Assembly: GCF_029360725.1 (NCBI RefSeq)
Contig: NZ_JARKMY010000009.1
Location: 186,001 to 250,000, forward strand
Source of the DNA: Chryseolinea sp. H1M3-3
GTDB lineage: Bacteria > Bacteroidota > Bacteroidia > Cytophagales > Cyclobacteriaceae
Direction: 5' to 3'
DNA: 64,000 bases
The notes beneath the pieces are model-generated. The model did no database searches. It was not told the DNA's origin and saw only the letters and a list, made by a program, of their open reading frames with translations. Below, in pieces: positions 21,107 through 29,509 of this stretch; the stretch's first letter is position 1; the number at the start of each line of letters is the position of its first letter. Both the position numbers and the translations under genes were made by a program.

Positions 21107-21628
21107 ATGAAAAAATTGTTAATTATTGCTTTCCTGTTGGTTTCGCTACAGGGCTTTTGTCAAGGTCAGTTTCAAAAAGAAACTTCGGGATCGCTCACTT
21201 ATGTATCAGGCCAGGTAATGCAACTTGCGCAAGCGATTCCCGCTGACAAATATTCATGGGCGCCGCAAGCAGGAGTGCGTTCGATAGCTGAAGTTTGCGC
21301 TCATATTATTTCAGCGAATTATTTCTTTGGCTCCAAGCTTGGCGGAAAAATACCTGAGGGCGTTAAAATGGAAACCATCGAGAAAGATTTAAAAACAAAA
21401 GCTGCGATTGAAGCTGAATTCAAACGGTCGTACGAAATGGTTATTGGTGCCATTAAAAACACCAAGGATGCGTCTCTTTCAAACAAAGTAGAATTTCCCT
21501 TTCCAGGCGAATTTACTAGTATGACGGCTGTTCTGATCGCTCTTGGCCACTCGAATGAACACCTCGGCCAATTGATAGCTTATGCGCGCATGAATGGTAT
21601 CACCCCACCCTGGAGCCAAGCCAAGTAA
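21107..21628 (+). CDS. Exported DinB-like four-helix protein
   Basis: A 173-residue protein of the DinB/YfiT metal-binding four-helix-bundle superfamily. Visible signs are the helix with AEVCAHIISANYFF and the C-terminal LIALGHSNEHLGQLIAYAR, which together supply three histidines in the usual DinB positions for one divalent metal. Unlike many DinB proteins, it begins with a signal peptide (MKKLLIIAFLLVSLQGFCQ), so it acts outside the cytoplasm. Some superfamily members are thiol-dependent transferases; this one has no assignable substrate. A strong terminator follows directly. The AT-rich leader has no Shine-Dalgarno sequence. Confidence 0.83.
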   Translation: MKKLLIIAFLLVSLQGFCQGQFQKETSGSLTYVSGQVMQLAQAIPADKYSWAPQAGVRSIAEVCAHIISANYFFGSKLGGKIPEGVKMETIEKDLKTKAAIEAEFKRSYEMVIGAIKNTKDASLSNKVEFPFPGEFTSMTAVLIALGHSNEHLGQLIAYARMNGITPPWSQAK

Positions 21629-21651
21629 TTGATTTTGAAGATAATGTAATT

Positions 21652-21689
21652 AATGAATGTGAGCATGCCGATGATCACATTCATTTTTT
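21652..21689 (+). terminator. Rho-independent terminator after the DinB-like gene
   Basis: Perfect 11-bp arms AATGAATGTGA/TCACATTCATT (21652-21662 with 21675-21685) enclose a 12-base loop and run into a T tract (21684-21689). It begins 24 bases after the stop codon. Confidence 0.75.
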
Positions 21690-21857
21690 ATTGCTTATCA
21701 TTTTTTTGTCAGAGTAAGTCAACTGTTCACATAAACTCCATTCCACCTACGCTCACCTAATTTTGTAAAGTATTAATCGCATTAAAGATTACTTGCGTTT
21801 CCAGGCATAATATCTGGCCTGACAAACGATCTCAAGCCTATTCTCTTACAGTACAGA

Positions 21858-24095
21858 TCACAAATAAGCACTTGTGAGGGAATCTTTTGCTTGCTTCAAA
21901 TCTTTCGGAGTTCCTTCAAACAGCACGCGGCCGCCTTTATGCCCACCCTCCGGACCCATATCAATGATCCAGTCAGCATTTTTGATAACGCTGATGTTGT
22001 GCTCAATGGTAATGACGGTATTACCGGCGTCCACCAACCGATTGATAATTGAAAGCAAATGGTTGATATCCGACATGTGTAGGCCGGTGGTTGGTTCATC
22101 CAGTACATAGACACTGCCTTTTTTATACAATTCACTGGCAAGTTTGATGCGTTGGCACTCCCCGCCTGACAACGTACTCAAAGGTTGTCCAAGCGTTAAG
22201 TAATCGAGTCCAACATCACGCATAGCATGTAACTTTTTTTGTATTTCCTTTTGCTGTAAAAAATCAAGTGCTTCGTGAACGGTTAAATCCAGGACGTCGG
22301 CGATATTCTTCCCGTCCAACCCATAGGCTAGTACCTCTTCCTTAAATCGTTTGCCCTCGCAGACATCGCAAGGCATTTTGATGCCATCGAGGAAAGCAAG
22401 ATCAGTATACATTACTCCGGCACCCTGACATTTTTCACACGCCCCTGCGGAATTAAAGCTAAAAAGTGAAGCACTAACTTTGTTGGCTGCAGCAAAGGCT
22501 TTCCTGATGTCATCCATGATGCCAGTATAGGTTGCAGGATTCGACCGCGAGGATGTTCCCACCGCCGACTGGTCTATCACTACTGCATCGGGATGTTGTT
22601 TTAAAAACGCCTGATGTATGAGTGAGCTCTTTCCCGAACCTGCCACGCCTGTCACAACCGTGAACACACCTTTAGGAATGTCAACACTTACGTCTTGAAG
22701 ATTATTAACCTTCGCATGCCGGATTGACAAAACACCGGTAGATTTTCTGAAACGATCTTTGAGCAGCGCAGTCTGTTTCATATGTTTCCCCGTAAGTGTA
22801 TCAGCTTTTAGAAGTTCTTTGTAACTGCCTTCGAAGACAATCTTCCCACCACCGCTACCGGCGCGTGGTCCTACGTCAACGACATGATCGGCAACTTTGA
22901 TCACATCAGGATCATGCTCTACGACGATAACCGTATTACCTTTGTCGCGCAGTTTCTGCAATAACTCATTGAGTCGATGCACGTCGCGCGGGTGTAGACC
23001 AACGCTGGGTTCATCGAAAATATACATGGCGTCGACAAGGCTGCTGCTGAGATGCTTCACCATCTTGATGCGTTGTGATTCACCACCCGATAACGTACTT
23101 GTCTCCCGGTCAAGGCTAAGGTAATCAAGACCAATATCGATAAGATGCTGCAGCCGCTCCTTCAATGTAGCTAACATCGGTACAGCTATGGGAGCTGTTA
23201 TTTTTTCCAGAACATTAATCAGTTCCGTGATTTCCATCGCAGAAAGTTCGGCAATGTTTAGTCCTTCGATCTTGCAATTCAGCGCTGCCTGACTTAGCCT
23301 TGCTCCCTTGCATAACGGACACGGTTGCATTCCGATGTAAGGAGCTACTTTCTTTTGTGTGCGTTCTGAAAGTGTTTTCAGGTCTCTTTTTATGTATGCT
23401 TTCGTAAACTTCTCAACGATGCCCATAAACGTGACGTTGATGATTCCGCCACCGAAATTCATCTTCACCTTACGAGGTCCGCTGTGCAGCAACAGGTCCA
23501 TTTCTTCCCTTGTATAGTCGCGCAGTTTTTTGTTCAAGTCAAAAAGCCCTGAGCTTGCATACATCGCATTTTCCCAGGAAGCAAATACGGGTACTTGTAT
23601 GGCACCTTCTTTTAGTGACTTGTTGAGATCCAGAAAGTTGTCAGCAATCACACCCATCTTTTTTCCAAGGCCGTTGCATTCGGGACACATTCCTTGTGGA
23701 TCGTTGAACGAAAAAGCATTGGAATATCCAACATGCGGGTCTCCAACACGCGAATACAGCAGTCGCAACACCGGCGCAATATCAGTAATAGTCCCAACCG
23801 TGGATGTTGAACCACCTCCCAGCCTTTTTTGGTCTACCACGATAGGCATACTTAAATTTTCGATTGCGTCAGCTTGTGGAGGCGCGTAACGCGGCAGAAA
23901 ATTCCTGACGAACATGCTGAAGTTCTCATACAACTGTCGCTGAGCTTCCGTCGCAATGGTATCAAAAACAATTGAGGATTTGCCCGAACCGGATACACCT
24001 GTAAAAATGGTAATCTTTCGCTTTGGAATTTTAAGAGAAACATCCCTGAGATTGTTCTCGCGAGCGCCGCGGATCTGGATATATTCCTGTTGCAT
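21858..24095 (-). CDS. Short UvrA-like ABC ATPase (UvrA paralogue)
   Basis: A 745-residue twin-ABC protein of the UvrA family, about 200 residues shorter than the roughly 940 of repair UvrA. The first Walker A is GVSGSGKSS (33-41) and the first signature is LSGGESQRIK; the second half has GVAGSGKSS, LSGGECQRIK and VLDEPTTGLH. Zinc-type CxxC pairs are seen as CPECNGLG, CPLCKGARL, CEKCQGAG and CDVCEGKRF. The length deficit fits the class-II UvrA paralogues that lack the UvrB-interaction region; family members have been tied to drug tolerance (DrrC-type) or to damage tolerance, so it should not be named uvrA. It is the last gene of a leftward run. A perfect minus-strand TATTTTTG at 24165-24158 may be its own -7 box, but no TTG is properly spaced. 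Confidence 0.88.
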   Translation of the reverse strand: MQQEYIQIRGARENNLRDVSLKIPKRKITIFTGVSGSGKSSIVFDTIATEAQRQLYENFSMFVRNFLPRYAPPQADAIENLSMPIVVDQKRLGGGSTSTVGTITDIAPVLRLLYSRVGDPHVGYSNAFSFNDPQGMCPECNGLGKKMGVIADNFLDLNKSLKEGAIQVPVFASWENAMYASSGLFDLNKKLRDYTREEMDLLLHSGPRKVKMNFGGGIINVTFMGIVEKFTKAYIKRDLKTLSERTQKKVAPYIGMQPCPLCKGARLSQAALNCKIEGLNIAELSAMEITELINVLEKITAPIAVPMLATLKERLQHLIDIGLDYLSLDRETSTLSGGESQRIKMVKHLSSSLVDAMYIFDEPSVGLHPRDVHRLNELLQKLRDKGNTVIVVEHDPDVIKVADHVVDVGPRAGSGGGKIVFEGSYKELLKADTLTGKHMKQTALLKDRFRKSTGVLSIRHAKVNNLQDVSVDIPKGVFTVVTGVAGSGKSSLIHQAFLKQHPDAVVIDQSAVGTSSRSNPATYTGIMDDIRKAFAAANKVSASLFSFNSAGACEKCQGAGVMYTDLAFLDGIKMPCDVCEGKRFKEEVLAYGLDGKNIADVLDLTVHEALDFLQQKEIQKKLHAMRDVGLDYLTLGQPLSTLSGGECQRIKLASELYKKGSVYVLDEPTTGLHMSDINHLLSIINRLVDAGNTVITIEHNISVIKNADWIIDMGPEGGHKGGRVLFEGTPKDLKQAKDSLTSAYL

Positions 24096-24217
24096 GATTT
24101 ACTTTTTTGATGTTTGGTTAAGTGATGCAGTTCAAACAGGCAAAAATGAAAAAGGTGCAAAAATAATTGAAATGTAGTTTCGATGCACTACTAAAATTAC
24201 ATTATCGTTTCCACAAT

Positions 24218-24799
24218 TCAGCCATGGCGCCTGTTAAGAAAATGCTCTCCAAGCGGGGAAATCGTGTAACCAACTTCATGGCTAGTGGTGAGTCCGAGAT
24301 TTTTTAGCTTCCGGATATTTATTTTTAATTCATCCTTTTTCCTATTTAATTTATCCGCCAAGTCTGCGGCCCTTAATTTGGGGTTGTCGCGGATGGTCTT
24401 CAAGACGGTCAGGGTCCATGGACCTGCTTTGTCATGACTGTCCAGACGTTCCAACTTCTTTTTCAGTAGTTGAAAGTCGTTTTCGGTGAGTGTAGTTTGC
24501 CCTCTCAAGGCAATGCGGGGGTCTTCGGAATAGTAGTGTACTTTTATTTTATAAATCGTTCCTTCATTTACCTTGTTAAGTGATTTTAACAGGCTTTCCG
24601 CGCTATCGAATCCTGCGCTAACGGCATCTCTATCCGTTATGCCGGTCAACGATATTTCGGACACATCAGAAATTTCGACCACTGCAATTTCAGTCCGTAT
24701 CAGGCTCCCTTTGCGAACTGTAGGCTTCTTCCATTTTCGAAATGCAAGTGTAATTTTTCCTGCTTTTATACCTTCAAGATCAGAAAGTTTAAATATCAT
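24218..24799 (-). CDS. ASCH-like domain joined to a winged helix
   Basis: A 193-residue cytoplasmic protein. The first 110 residues look like an ASCH/PUA-type beta-barrel (FKLSDLEGIKAGKITLAFRK, later GSLIRTEIAVVEI), a fold that binds RNA or modified bases. The C-terminal 75 residues are a winged helix: LTVLKTIRDNPKLRAADLADKLNR, then ELKINIRKLKNLGLTTSHEVGYTISPLGEHFL. The combination suggests a nucleic-acid-binding regulator, but I know of no characterised member. It lies between the bestrophin and the UvrA-like gene on the same strand, with gaps of 145 and 122 bases. Function is inferred only from fold. Confidence 0.6.
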   Translation of the reverse strand: MIFKLSDLEGIKAGKITLAFRKWKKPTVRKGSLIRTEIAVVEISDVSEISLTGITDRDAVSAGFDSAESLLKSLNKVNEGTIYKIKVHYYSEDPRIALRGQTTLTENDFQLLKKKLERLDSHDKAGPWTLTVLKTIRDNPKLRAADLADKLNRKKDELKINIRKLKNLGLTTSHEVGYTISPLGEHFLNRRHG

Positions 24800-24944
24800 G
24801 GGGCTACTTGTTAGTCAGATCCTAATTTAAAATTAATGGACGTTACATCGAGGAGGACACGGAGAAATTGTGAACGGCGATGCATGCTAAAGTTTATAAT
24901 GATGACCTTGCGTTGTTTTGATTCTGATAACTCCAATACCTGAT

Positions 24945-25865
24945 TCAGAATACCTTCGTGTAAATCTCAACGGCTGCGGGTTCCTTCACCACTTCCTGCT
25001 CCAATATTTCGAAGACATTCTTCTTGATGGTGAGCGCAATATCCCCGGTAGGCAGATCGTTGCAATCCAAACCAAAAGGGTCTTCGATTTCCTCGGCCAT
25101 CAGTTCGATGCCAAGCATGGCAAAGAAAATAAACATGGTCAGCGGTATTGCGTAAAAACCAAAATCACTGAACAATCCAAATGGCAGAATTAATCCGTAT
25201 AAAGAAATGAATATCTTGATGTACACAGAATAACTGAACGGTATTGGTGTTTTCTTAATACGCTCGCAAGCTCCCAGAATATCAATCAAAGCTTCACATT
25301 GCGGTTTGATGTTGATTAGGTCAGCATCTGTTAATGCTCCGGCACCATAGACGACGCGTATTTTATTATATATCAGCAAAGCAATGTAATTGGGCTTGTG
25401 CTGCTTACGATTTAAAGATTCAATTTCTTCCGCTTGCAGATGTACCAGTTCGTCCATTTTCACGCCCTTGCGTAGATGCTCTTTCAATGCAATGGCAAAA
25501 TTAGAGATGTGCCGGGCAAAATAGAAACGATTCTCTTTATCGGTTGCCGGTAAACAGGCATGTAACAACGTTGCTAGGGTTCGTGTATTGTTTACTAAAC
25601 TTCCCCATTGCTTACGGCCCTCCCACCAACGGTCATAAGCGGTGTTGGTGCGAAAGACCAGTACAATGCTTAGTACAATCCCCAGCAAAGAAAAGATTCC
25701 GGAGTGCAGATGCGGCATAAATCCGTAACGATACATAATGATACAAATAGCCGTAGCGACAACACCAATGAGTAGAACTCCGCGCAGAATTTTTTGCATG
25801 GTCCAGCTCTTAGCCAGGTTCCCTATATCCCGGAACCAATTCTTATTAGGTTCATAAACAATCAT
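24945..25865 (-). CDS. Bestrophin family (UPF0187) anion channel
   Basis: A 306-residue inner-membrane protein of the bacterial bestrophin family, which forms pentameric ion channels. The conserved region RTNTAYDRWWEGRKQWGSL (about 72-90) follows two membrane helices (about 28-48 and 54-72), and a second hydrophobic pair occurs at about 205-250. The family signature DPFGLDCNDLPTG is near the C-terminus. Bacterial homologues conduct monovalent ions. The gene starts only 19 bases after the UBP zinc-finger gene and is surely cotranscribed with it. Confidence 0.9.
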   Translation of the reverse strand: MIVYEPNKNWFRDIGNLAKSWTMQKILRGVLLIGVVATAICIIMYRYGFMPHLHSGIFSLLGIVLSIVLVFRTNTAYDRWWEGRKQWGSLVNNTRTLATLLHACLPATDKENRFYFARHISNFAIALKEHLRKGVKMDELVHLQAEEIESLNRKQHKPNYIALLIYNKIRVVYGAGALTDADLINIKPQCEALIDILGACERIKKTPIPFSYSVYIKIFISLYGLILPFGLFSDFGFYAIPLTMFIFFAMLGIELMAEEIEDPFGLDCNDLPTGDIALTIKKNVFEILEQEVVKEPAAVEIYTKVF

Positions 25866-25884
25866 TGTTTACAGGGTCAGGTTT

Positions 25885-26151
25885 TTAATATTCTATAAAT
25901 TGTTCATCAACATAGCACCAGGCCCACCGTTCACCTGGTTCCGCCGAGATGGCCACAGGATGACCGGACGCGGCAGCATGTTTGGAGGCATGACGACTGG
26001 TCGACGAATCACAGCACAACGTGACGCCGCATGTTTGACAGGTCCGCAGATGCACCCACCTCGATCCGGTTTTTACGCATTCTTCGCACTCGTGCATGCG
26101 GGCTTTCTTAATGTCTTTCCAGTTTTCGAGATGTTCACATGTTGGTTCCAT
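25885..26151 (-). CDS. UBP-type zinc finger protein
   Basis: An 88-residue protein that is a single ZnF-UBP domain. Candidate zinc ligands are Cys5, His7, Cys22, Cys25, Cys38, Cys41, Cys46, His54, His58 and His64 in the order typical of the fold; the C-terminal RWAWCYVDEQFIEY matches its last strands. In eukaryotes the domain binds the free C-terminal di-glycine of ubiquitin. Bacterial versions are short stand-alone proteins of unknown role. Here it lies between a response regulator/flavoprotein fusion (143 bases upstream) and a bestrophin channel (19 bases downstream), so a role in the same response is likely but unproven. Confidence 0.85.
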   Translation of the reverse strand: MEPTCEHLENWKDIKKARMHECEECVKTGSRWVHLRTCQTCGVTLCCDSSTSRHASKHAAASGHPVAISAEPGERWAWCYVDEQFIEY

Positions 26152-26177
26152 TTCTTATCGTACTAAATTCTTACGTT

Positions 26178-26185
26178 CAAATTTA
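26178..26185 (-). promoter_or_regulatory. Possible -7 box for the UBP finger/bestrophin genes
   Basis: Minus-strand TAAATTTG (26185-26178) is a perfect TAnnTTTG, 26 bases before the UBP finger ATG. No TTG is found 17-23 bases upstream, so the site may be weak or need an activator. It would allow expression apart from the kinase/flavo-regulator pair. Confidence 0.3.
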
Positions 26186-26294
26186 CACGCGTTCTTTAAT
26201 TGTCTACTGCAGGACTCATCATGTAAGGCAACAAATTCTTCCCATTGGTAGGTGCTCATCAATAATTTCTGTAATGATGCTTCACCACATTCGG

Positions 26295-27956
26295 TTAATT
26301 CTCGGCCAGATATTCATGCACAAATTTAATAGCCATCGCACCCTCCCCTACGGCCGATGCCACCCGATTCATTGCACCTGCGCGCACATCTCCGGCCGCA
26401 AAAATCCCTGGGCTACAAGTTTCCAGCAAATAGGGTTCGCGTTGTAATTTCCATGCTTTCTTAAACGACTCGTATTTGAAAAGATCGCGGCCGGTCTCAA
26501 TGTATCCCTTTTCATCTTTTATAATGTCCAATTTAAGCCAATCGGTCACTGGCTTGGCACCTATGAAGATAAATAATGCAGAGGCTTTTTCCTGCCGCCG
26601 TGACTTTGTGACCATGTTCTCCAAACAGATCTCCTCTAATTTTTCATTGCCATATACCTGCCCCACGATCGTTTCGCCCAGCACATGAATGTTGGGCGTA
26701 TTGTTGATCTGATCAATGAGATATTGTGACATGGTCGACGACAGATCCCTCTTGCGGATGACAATGAAAACATTCCTTGCGAAGTTCGATAAGTACATTG
26801 CCGATTGTCCCGCAGAATTTCCACCACCGACGATGTAAACGTCTCGCTCGCGACAAGCATGCGCCTCGGTGGTCGACGCACCATAATAAATCCCAGCACC
26901 GGTAAATTTATCGACGTCCGTTGCATCCAATGAACGGTAGTCTACACCGGTCGTGATAATCACACTCCGCGTATTGATTACGCTACCATCAACAAGCGTG
27001 ATTATTTTATATTTATCTTTTAAAGAAATATCGACCACTTCCTGTGGGGTGAGTAACTCGACACCAAAACGGACGGCTTGCGAAATGGCGCGGCGTGAAA
27101 GCTCAGCACCGCTCAATCCATTAGGGAATCCCAGGTAGTTTTCAATTCGTGAACTGGTGCCCGCTTGTCCGCCGGGAGCACGTCTTTCGACCACTGAGGT
27201 ATTCAAACCTTCCGACCCACCATATACAGCAGCGGCTAATCCTGCAGGTCCAGCGCCAATAATTGTTACGTCGTACAACGTCTTCGATGCCTTCGACCGC
27301 ATGCCTGTTTTCTCTCCTACCAGCTGCAGGTTTGGATTTAGCAGGAATGATCCATCTTCAAAAAAAACTGCCGGCAATTCTTTCGTGTCAATTTTGTTAA
27401 GCTCGACCAACTCGCGCCCTGTTTCATTGCTTTCAACATCAAGCCATTGATATGGAATTAAATTACCGGAAAGGAAATCTTTTATTTGATGCGATCGTGG
27501 TGACCACTGATATCCGGCAATGCGTATACCCTGGAACGGTGGCACGTGATTACTTTGCCATTCCTCCAATTGTTCGTCCAGCGCCGGAAATAATTTTTCT
27601 TCCGGTGGATCCCAAGGTTTCATAAGATAGTAATCCAACTGGACATCGTTGATCGCACGGATAGCTGCATCGGTATCTGAGTACGCTGTAAGTAAAATCC
27701 GACGTGCATCGGGATAAAGTTCTTTTGCGTGCTGCAAAAAATCTACGCCCAGCATTTCTGGCATTCGTTGATCAGACAAGAACAATGCGACGACTTCATT
27801 TTTATTCTTTAAATCTTTCAGCGATTCAAGTGCTTCGGTGGCCGATGTAGTGCTGAGGATGCGAAATTCTTTTCCATATTTACTTCGCAAATCCCGAGAC
27901 ACGGCGCGCAGCACTTGCGCGTCGTCATCCACAGCTAAGAGTATCGGTTTATTCAT
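26295..27956 (-). CDS. Response regulator fused to a CxxC-less thioredoxin-reductase-like flavoprotein
   Basis: A 553-residue three-part protein. Residues 1-130 are a CheY-like receiver with acidic pocket DDD (10-12), phospho-acceptor Asp62 (FLSDQRMPEM) and Lys113. Residues 140-215 resemble a glutaredoxin/thioredoxin fold, but the redox motif is replaced by WSPRSH (151-156). From 228 to the end is a pyridine-nucleotide flavoprotein with GAGPAG (234-239) for FAD, VGGGNS (376-381) for NAD(P)H and GIFAAGDVR near the C-terminus. The usual CxxC of thioredoxin reductase is absent: the segment reads GASTTEAHACRERD with only Cys368, so it cannot reduce thioredoxin the normal way. Fusions annotated as response regulator/thioredoxin-disulfide reductase exist. 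Its start is two bases after the kinase stop, so translation is coupled. Confidence 0.9.
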   Translation of the reverse strand: MNKPILLAVDDDAQVLRAVSRDLRSKYGKEFRILSTTSATEALESLKDLKNKNEVVALFLSDQRMPEMLGVDFLQHAKELYPDARRILLTAYSDTDAAIRAINDVQLDYYLMKPWDPPEEKLFPALDEQLEEWQSNHVPPFQGIRIAGYQWSPRSHQIKDFLSGNLIPYQWLDVESNETGRELVELNKIDTKELPAVFFEDGSFLLNPNLQLVGEKTGMRSKASKTLYDVTIIGAGPAGLAAAVYGGSEGLNTSVVERRAPGGQAGTSSRIENYLGFPNGLSGAELSRRAISQAVRFGVELLTPQEVVDISLKDKYKIITLVDGSVINTRSVIITTGVDYRSLDATDVDKFTGAGIYYGASTTEAHACRERDVYIVGGGNSAGQSAMYLSNFARNVFIVIRKRDLSSTMSQYLIDQINNTPNIHVLGETIVGQVYGNEKLEEICLENMVTKSRRQEKASALFIFIGAKPVTDWLKLDIIKDEKGYIETGRDLFKYESFKKAWKLQREPYLLETCSPGIFAAGDVRAGAMNRVASAVGEGAMAIKFVHEYLAEN

Positions 27957-27958
27957 AG

Positions 27959-29356
27959 TTATTTAATCGGAAAACAAATTCTAAATTCTGTTCTGCCTGG
28001 TTTTGAATGCAGTTCAATTTTGCCATTATGCTGATTGATGATTTGGCGCACAACCTCGAGACCCAATCCAGTACCTTTGCCCATCGGTTTAGTTGTAAAA
28101 AACGGATCGAATATTTTATCCTCGATTTCCGCTGGAATACCCGGGCCATTATCAATGATGGACACATTTATAAACTCGCGATCCTTTGATGTTTTGATTT
28201 CCAGCACCGGATTTGAAATTCCTTCCATGGCGTCGATAGCGTTGTCAATGAGATTCGTCCAGACCTGATTCATTTCACTGATGAAAATACTAGCGCGCGG
28301 TAAATCCACCTGAAAGTTCTCAACGACTTTAACGCTGTCTTTTTTCAGCTTATGTCCAAGCATCGTCAGTGTATTCCGGATGCCGGAATGGATATCGGCC
28401 AATTGCTTTTCCGTAGACTGATCCATGTGCGTATAGCCCTTTATGGATGTTACCAGCGTGTTGATGCGTTTAGATGCATGTTCAATGTCACAAACTAATT
28501 TGTCAGTGGTAAGTACCTGGTTGATCCAACCGATCACTGGTGCTACGTCTTGCGGCCGAAGCAAACTTCTAAGACGATCAAGATCATCAACGGAAACGGC
28601 AAAGTCGGTCAGCGTTTCAGTTAGCTCGTAAGGATTTGAAATTCCGGCAGCTTCAAGCCAACTTGTTAACTCATCTTCCAGCGCCGTCTTCTGTATTAAA
28701 GAAAGTGGTATCGCGTCATGACTCTTTATTTTTGAGAAGACCCAGTCATTAACCTGGTCAACGGTTTCATCATTAGCCTGGATTTTAATAACGCGTTTAA
28801 AATTTTCCGGAGTACTAGACAAATGTTTTTTTAATTCTTGCGCACTTCGCACTACCGCGGCTGACGGATTATTCAATTCATGCGCCAGTCCTGCGGATAA
28901 TTTGCCAAGCGCCATCATCTTATCATTTTGAAGCTGTTGTTTGGTGAAACTACGCACACGATCAGTCATGTTATGGACAAGCACTTCGGTGATATCGTGA
29001 CATTGACAGATAAGATCATGAAAGTTGTCTCGATGAAGTGAAAACAAAATTGACTTCCCCTCCGAAATGCCCTCAGCCACAGCCGATTTCATTCGTGAGT
29101 ACGGAAGGCGCCCTAAGATATCCAGTGGTTCGTAGGTTCCCAGGTTCCGACGGCCATTGGGCTGATTGATGTACAATGTAACGCCTCCTTCCAGCACGAT
29201 TTGAAAACTGTCGATCATATCACCGTGGCTAAAGACTTTTTCTCCATCCGCATACGTTCGCGTCGTGCCATGGTCGACTAACCATTGAATCTGCTGATCT
29301 GGGACCGATGCAAATTCCGGTACGGCTTTCAACGTTTGAAAGAGCTCTTTGGCCAT
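27959..29356 (-). CDS. Histidine kinase with N-terminal cyclic-nucleotide-binding domain
   Basis: A 465-residue soluble sensor kinase. The N-terminal part (about 5-135) is a Crp-type cNMP-binding fold ([26 protein letters not shown] ... ILGRLPYS), though the phosphate-binding Arg signature is not obvious. The dimerisation helix carries the phospho-acceptor His159 in [15 protein letters not shown] long middle helical region leads to a HATPase domain with N box [13 protein letters not shown]1 DNGPGIP and G2 GKGTGLGLE. There are no membrane helices, so the signal is internal. It heads the leftward cassette, and its receiver partner is the flavoprotein fusion two bases downstream. It diverges from egtB, 153 bases away. 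Confidence 0.9.
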   Translation of the reverse strand: MAKELFQTLKAVPEFASVPDQQIQWLVDHGTTRTYADGEKVFSHGDMIDSFQIVLEGGVTLYINQPNGRRNLGTYEPLDILGRLPYSRMKSAVAEGISEGKSILFSLHRDNFHDLICQCHDITEVLVHNMTDRVRSFTKQQLQNDKMMALGKLSAGLAHELNNPSAAVVRSAQELKKHLSSTPENFKRVIKIQANDETVDQVNDWVFSKIKSHDAIPLSLIQKTALEDELTSWLEAAGISNPYELTETLTDFAVSVDDLDRLRSLLRPQDVAPVIGWINQVLTTDKLVCDIEHASKRINTLVTSIKGYTHMDQSTEKQLADIHSGIRNTLTMLGHKLKKDSVKVVENFQVDLPRASIFISEMNQVWTNLIDNAIDAMEGISNPVLEIKTSKDREFINVSIIDNGPGIPAEIEDKIFDPFFTTKPMGKGTGLGLEVVRQIINQHNGKIELHSKPGRTEFRICFPIK

Positions 29357-29467
29357 TGATAAGGGGATTTTCGATAATAATAACAGAAAAAGATTACTAC
29401 TGCAAAAAGGATAAAAATTGAATTGGTTTTAACCCCTCAATCAAAAAACAATATCGATTGTTCTGAG

Positions 29468-29503
29468 TTTTTGGTTAAACTATCCTATATAATTTTTGGT
29501 TAA
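29468..29503. repeat. Direct repeat TTTTTGGTTAA in the kinase/egtB divergent promoter
   Basis: Identical 11-mers at 29468-29478 and 29493-29503, 25 bases apart, end six bases before the egtB ATG. The second copy carries AATTTTTG (29491-29498), one base off TAnnTTTG. The repeats could be half-sites for a regulator of egtBD or of the divergent kinase operon. Confidence 0.4.
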
Positions 29504-29509
29504 TCTTTT

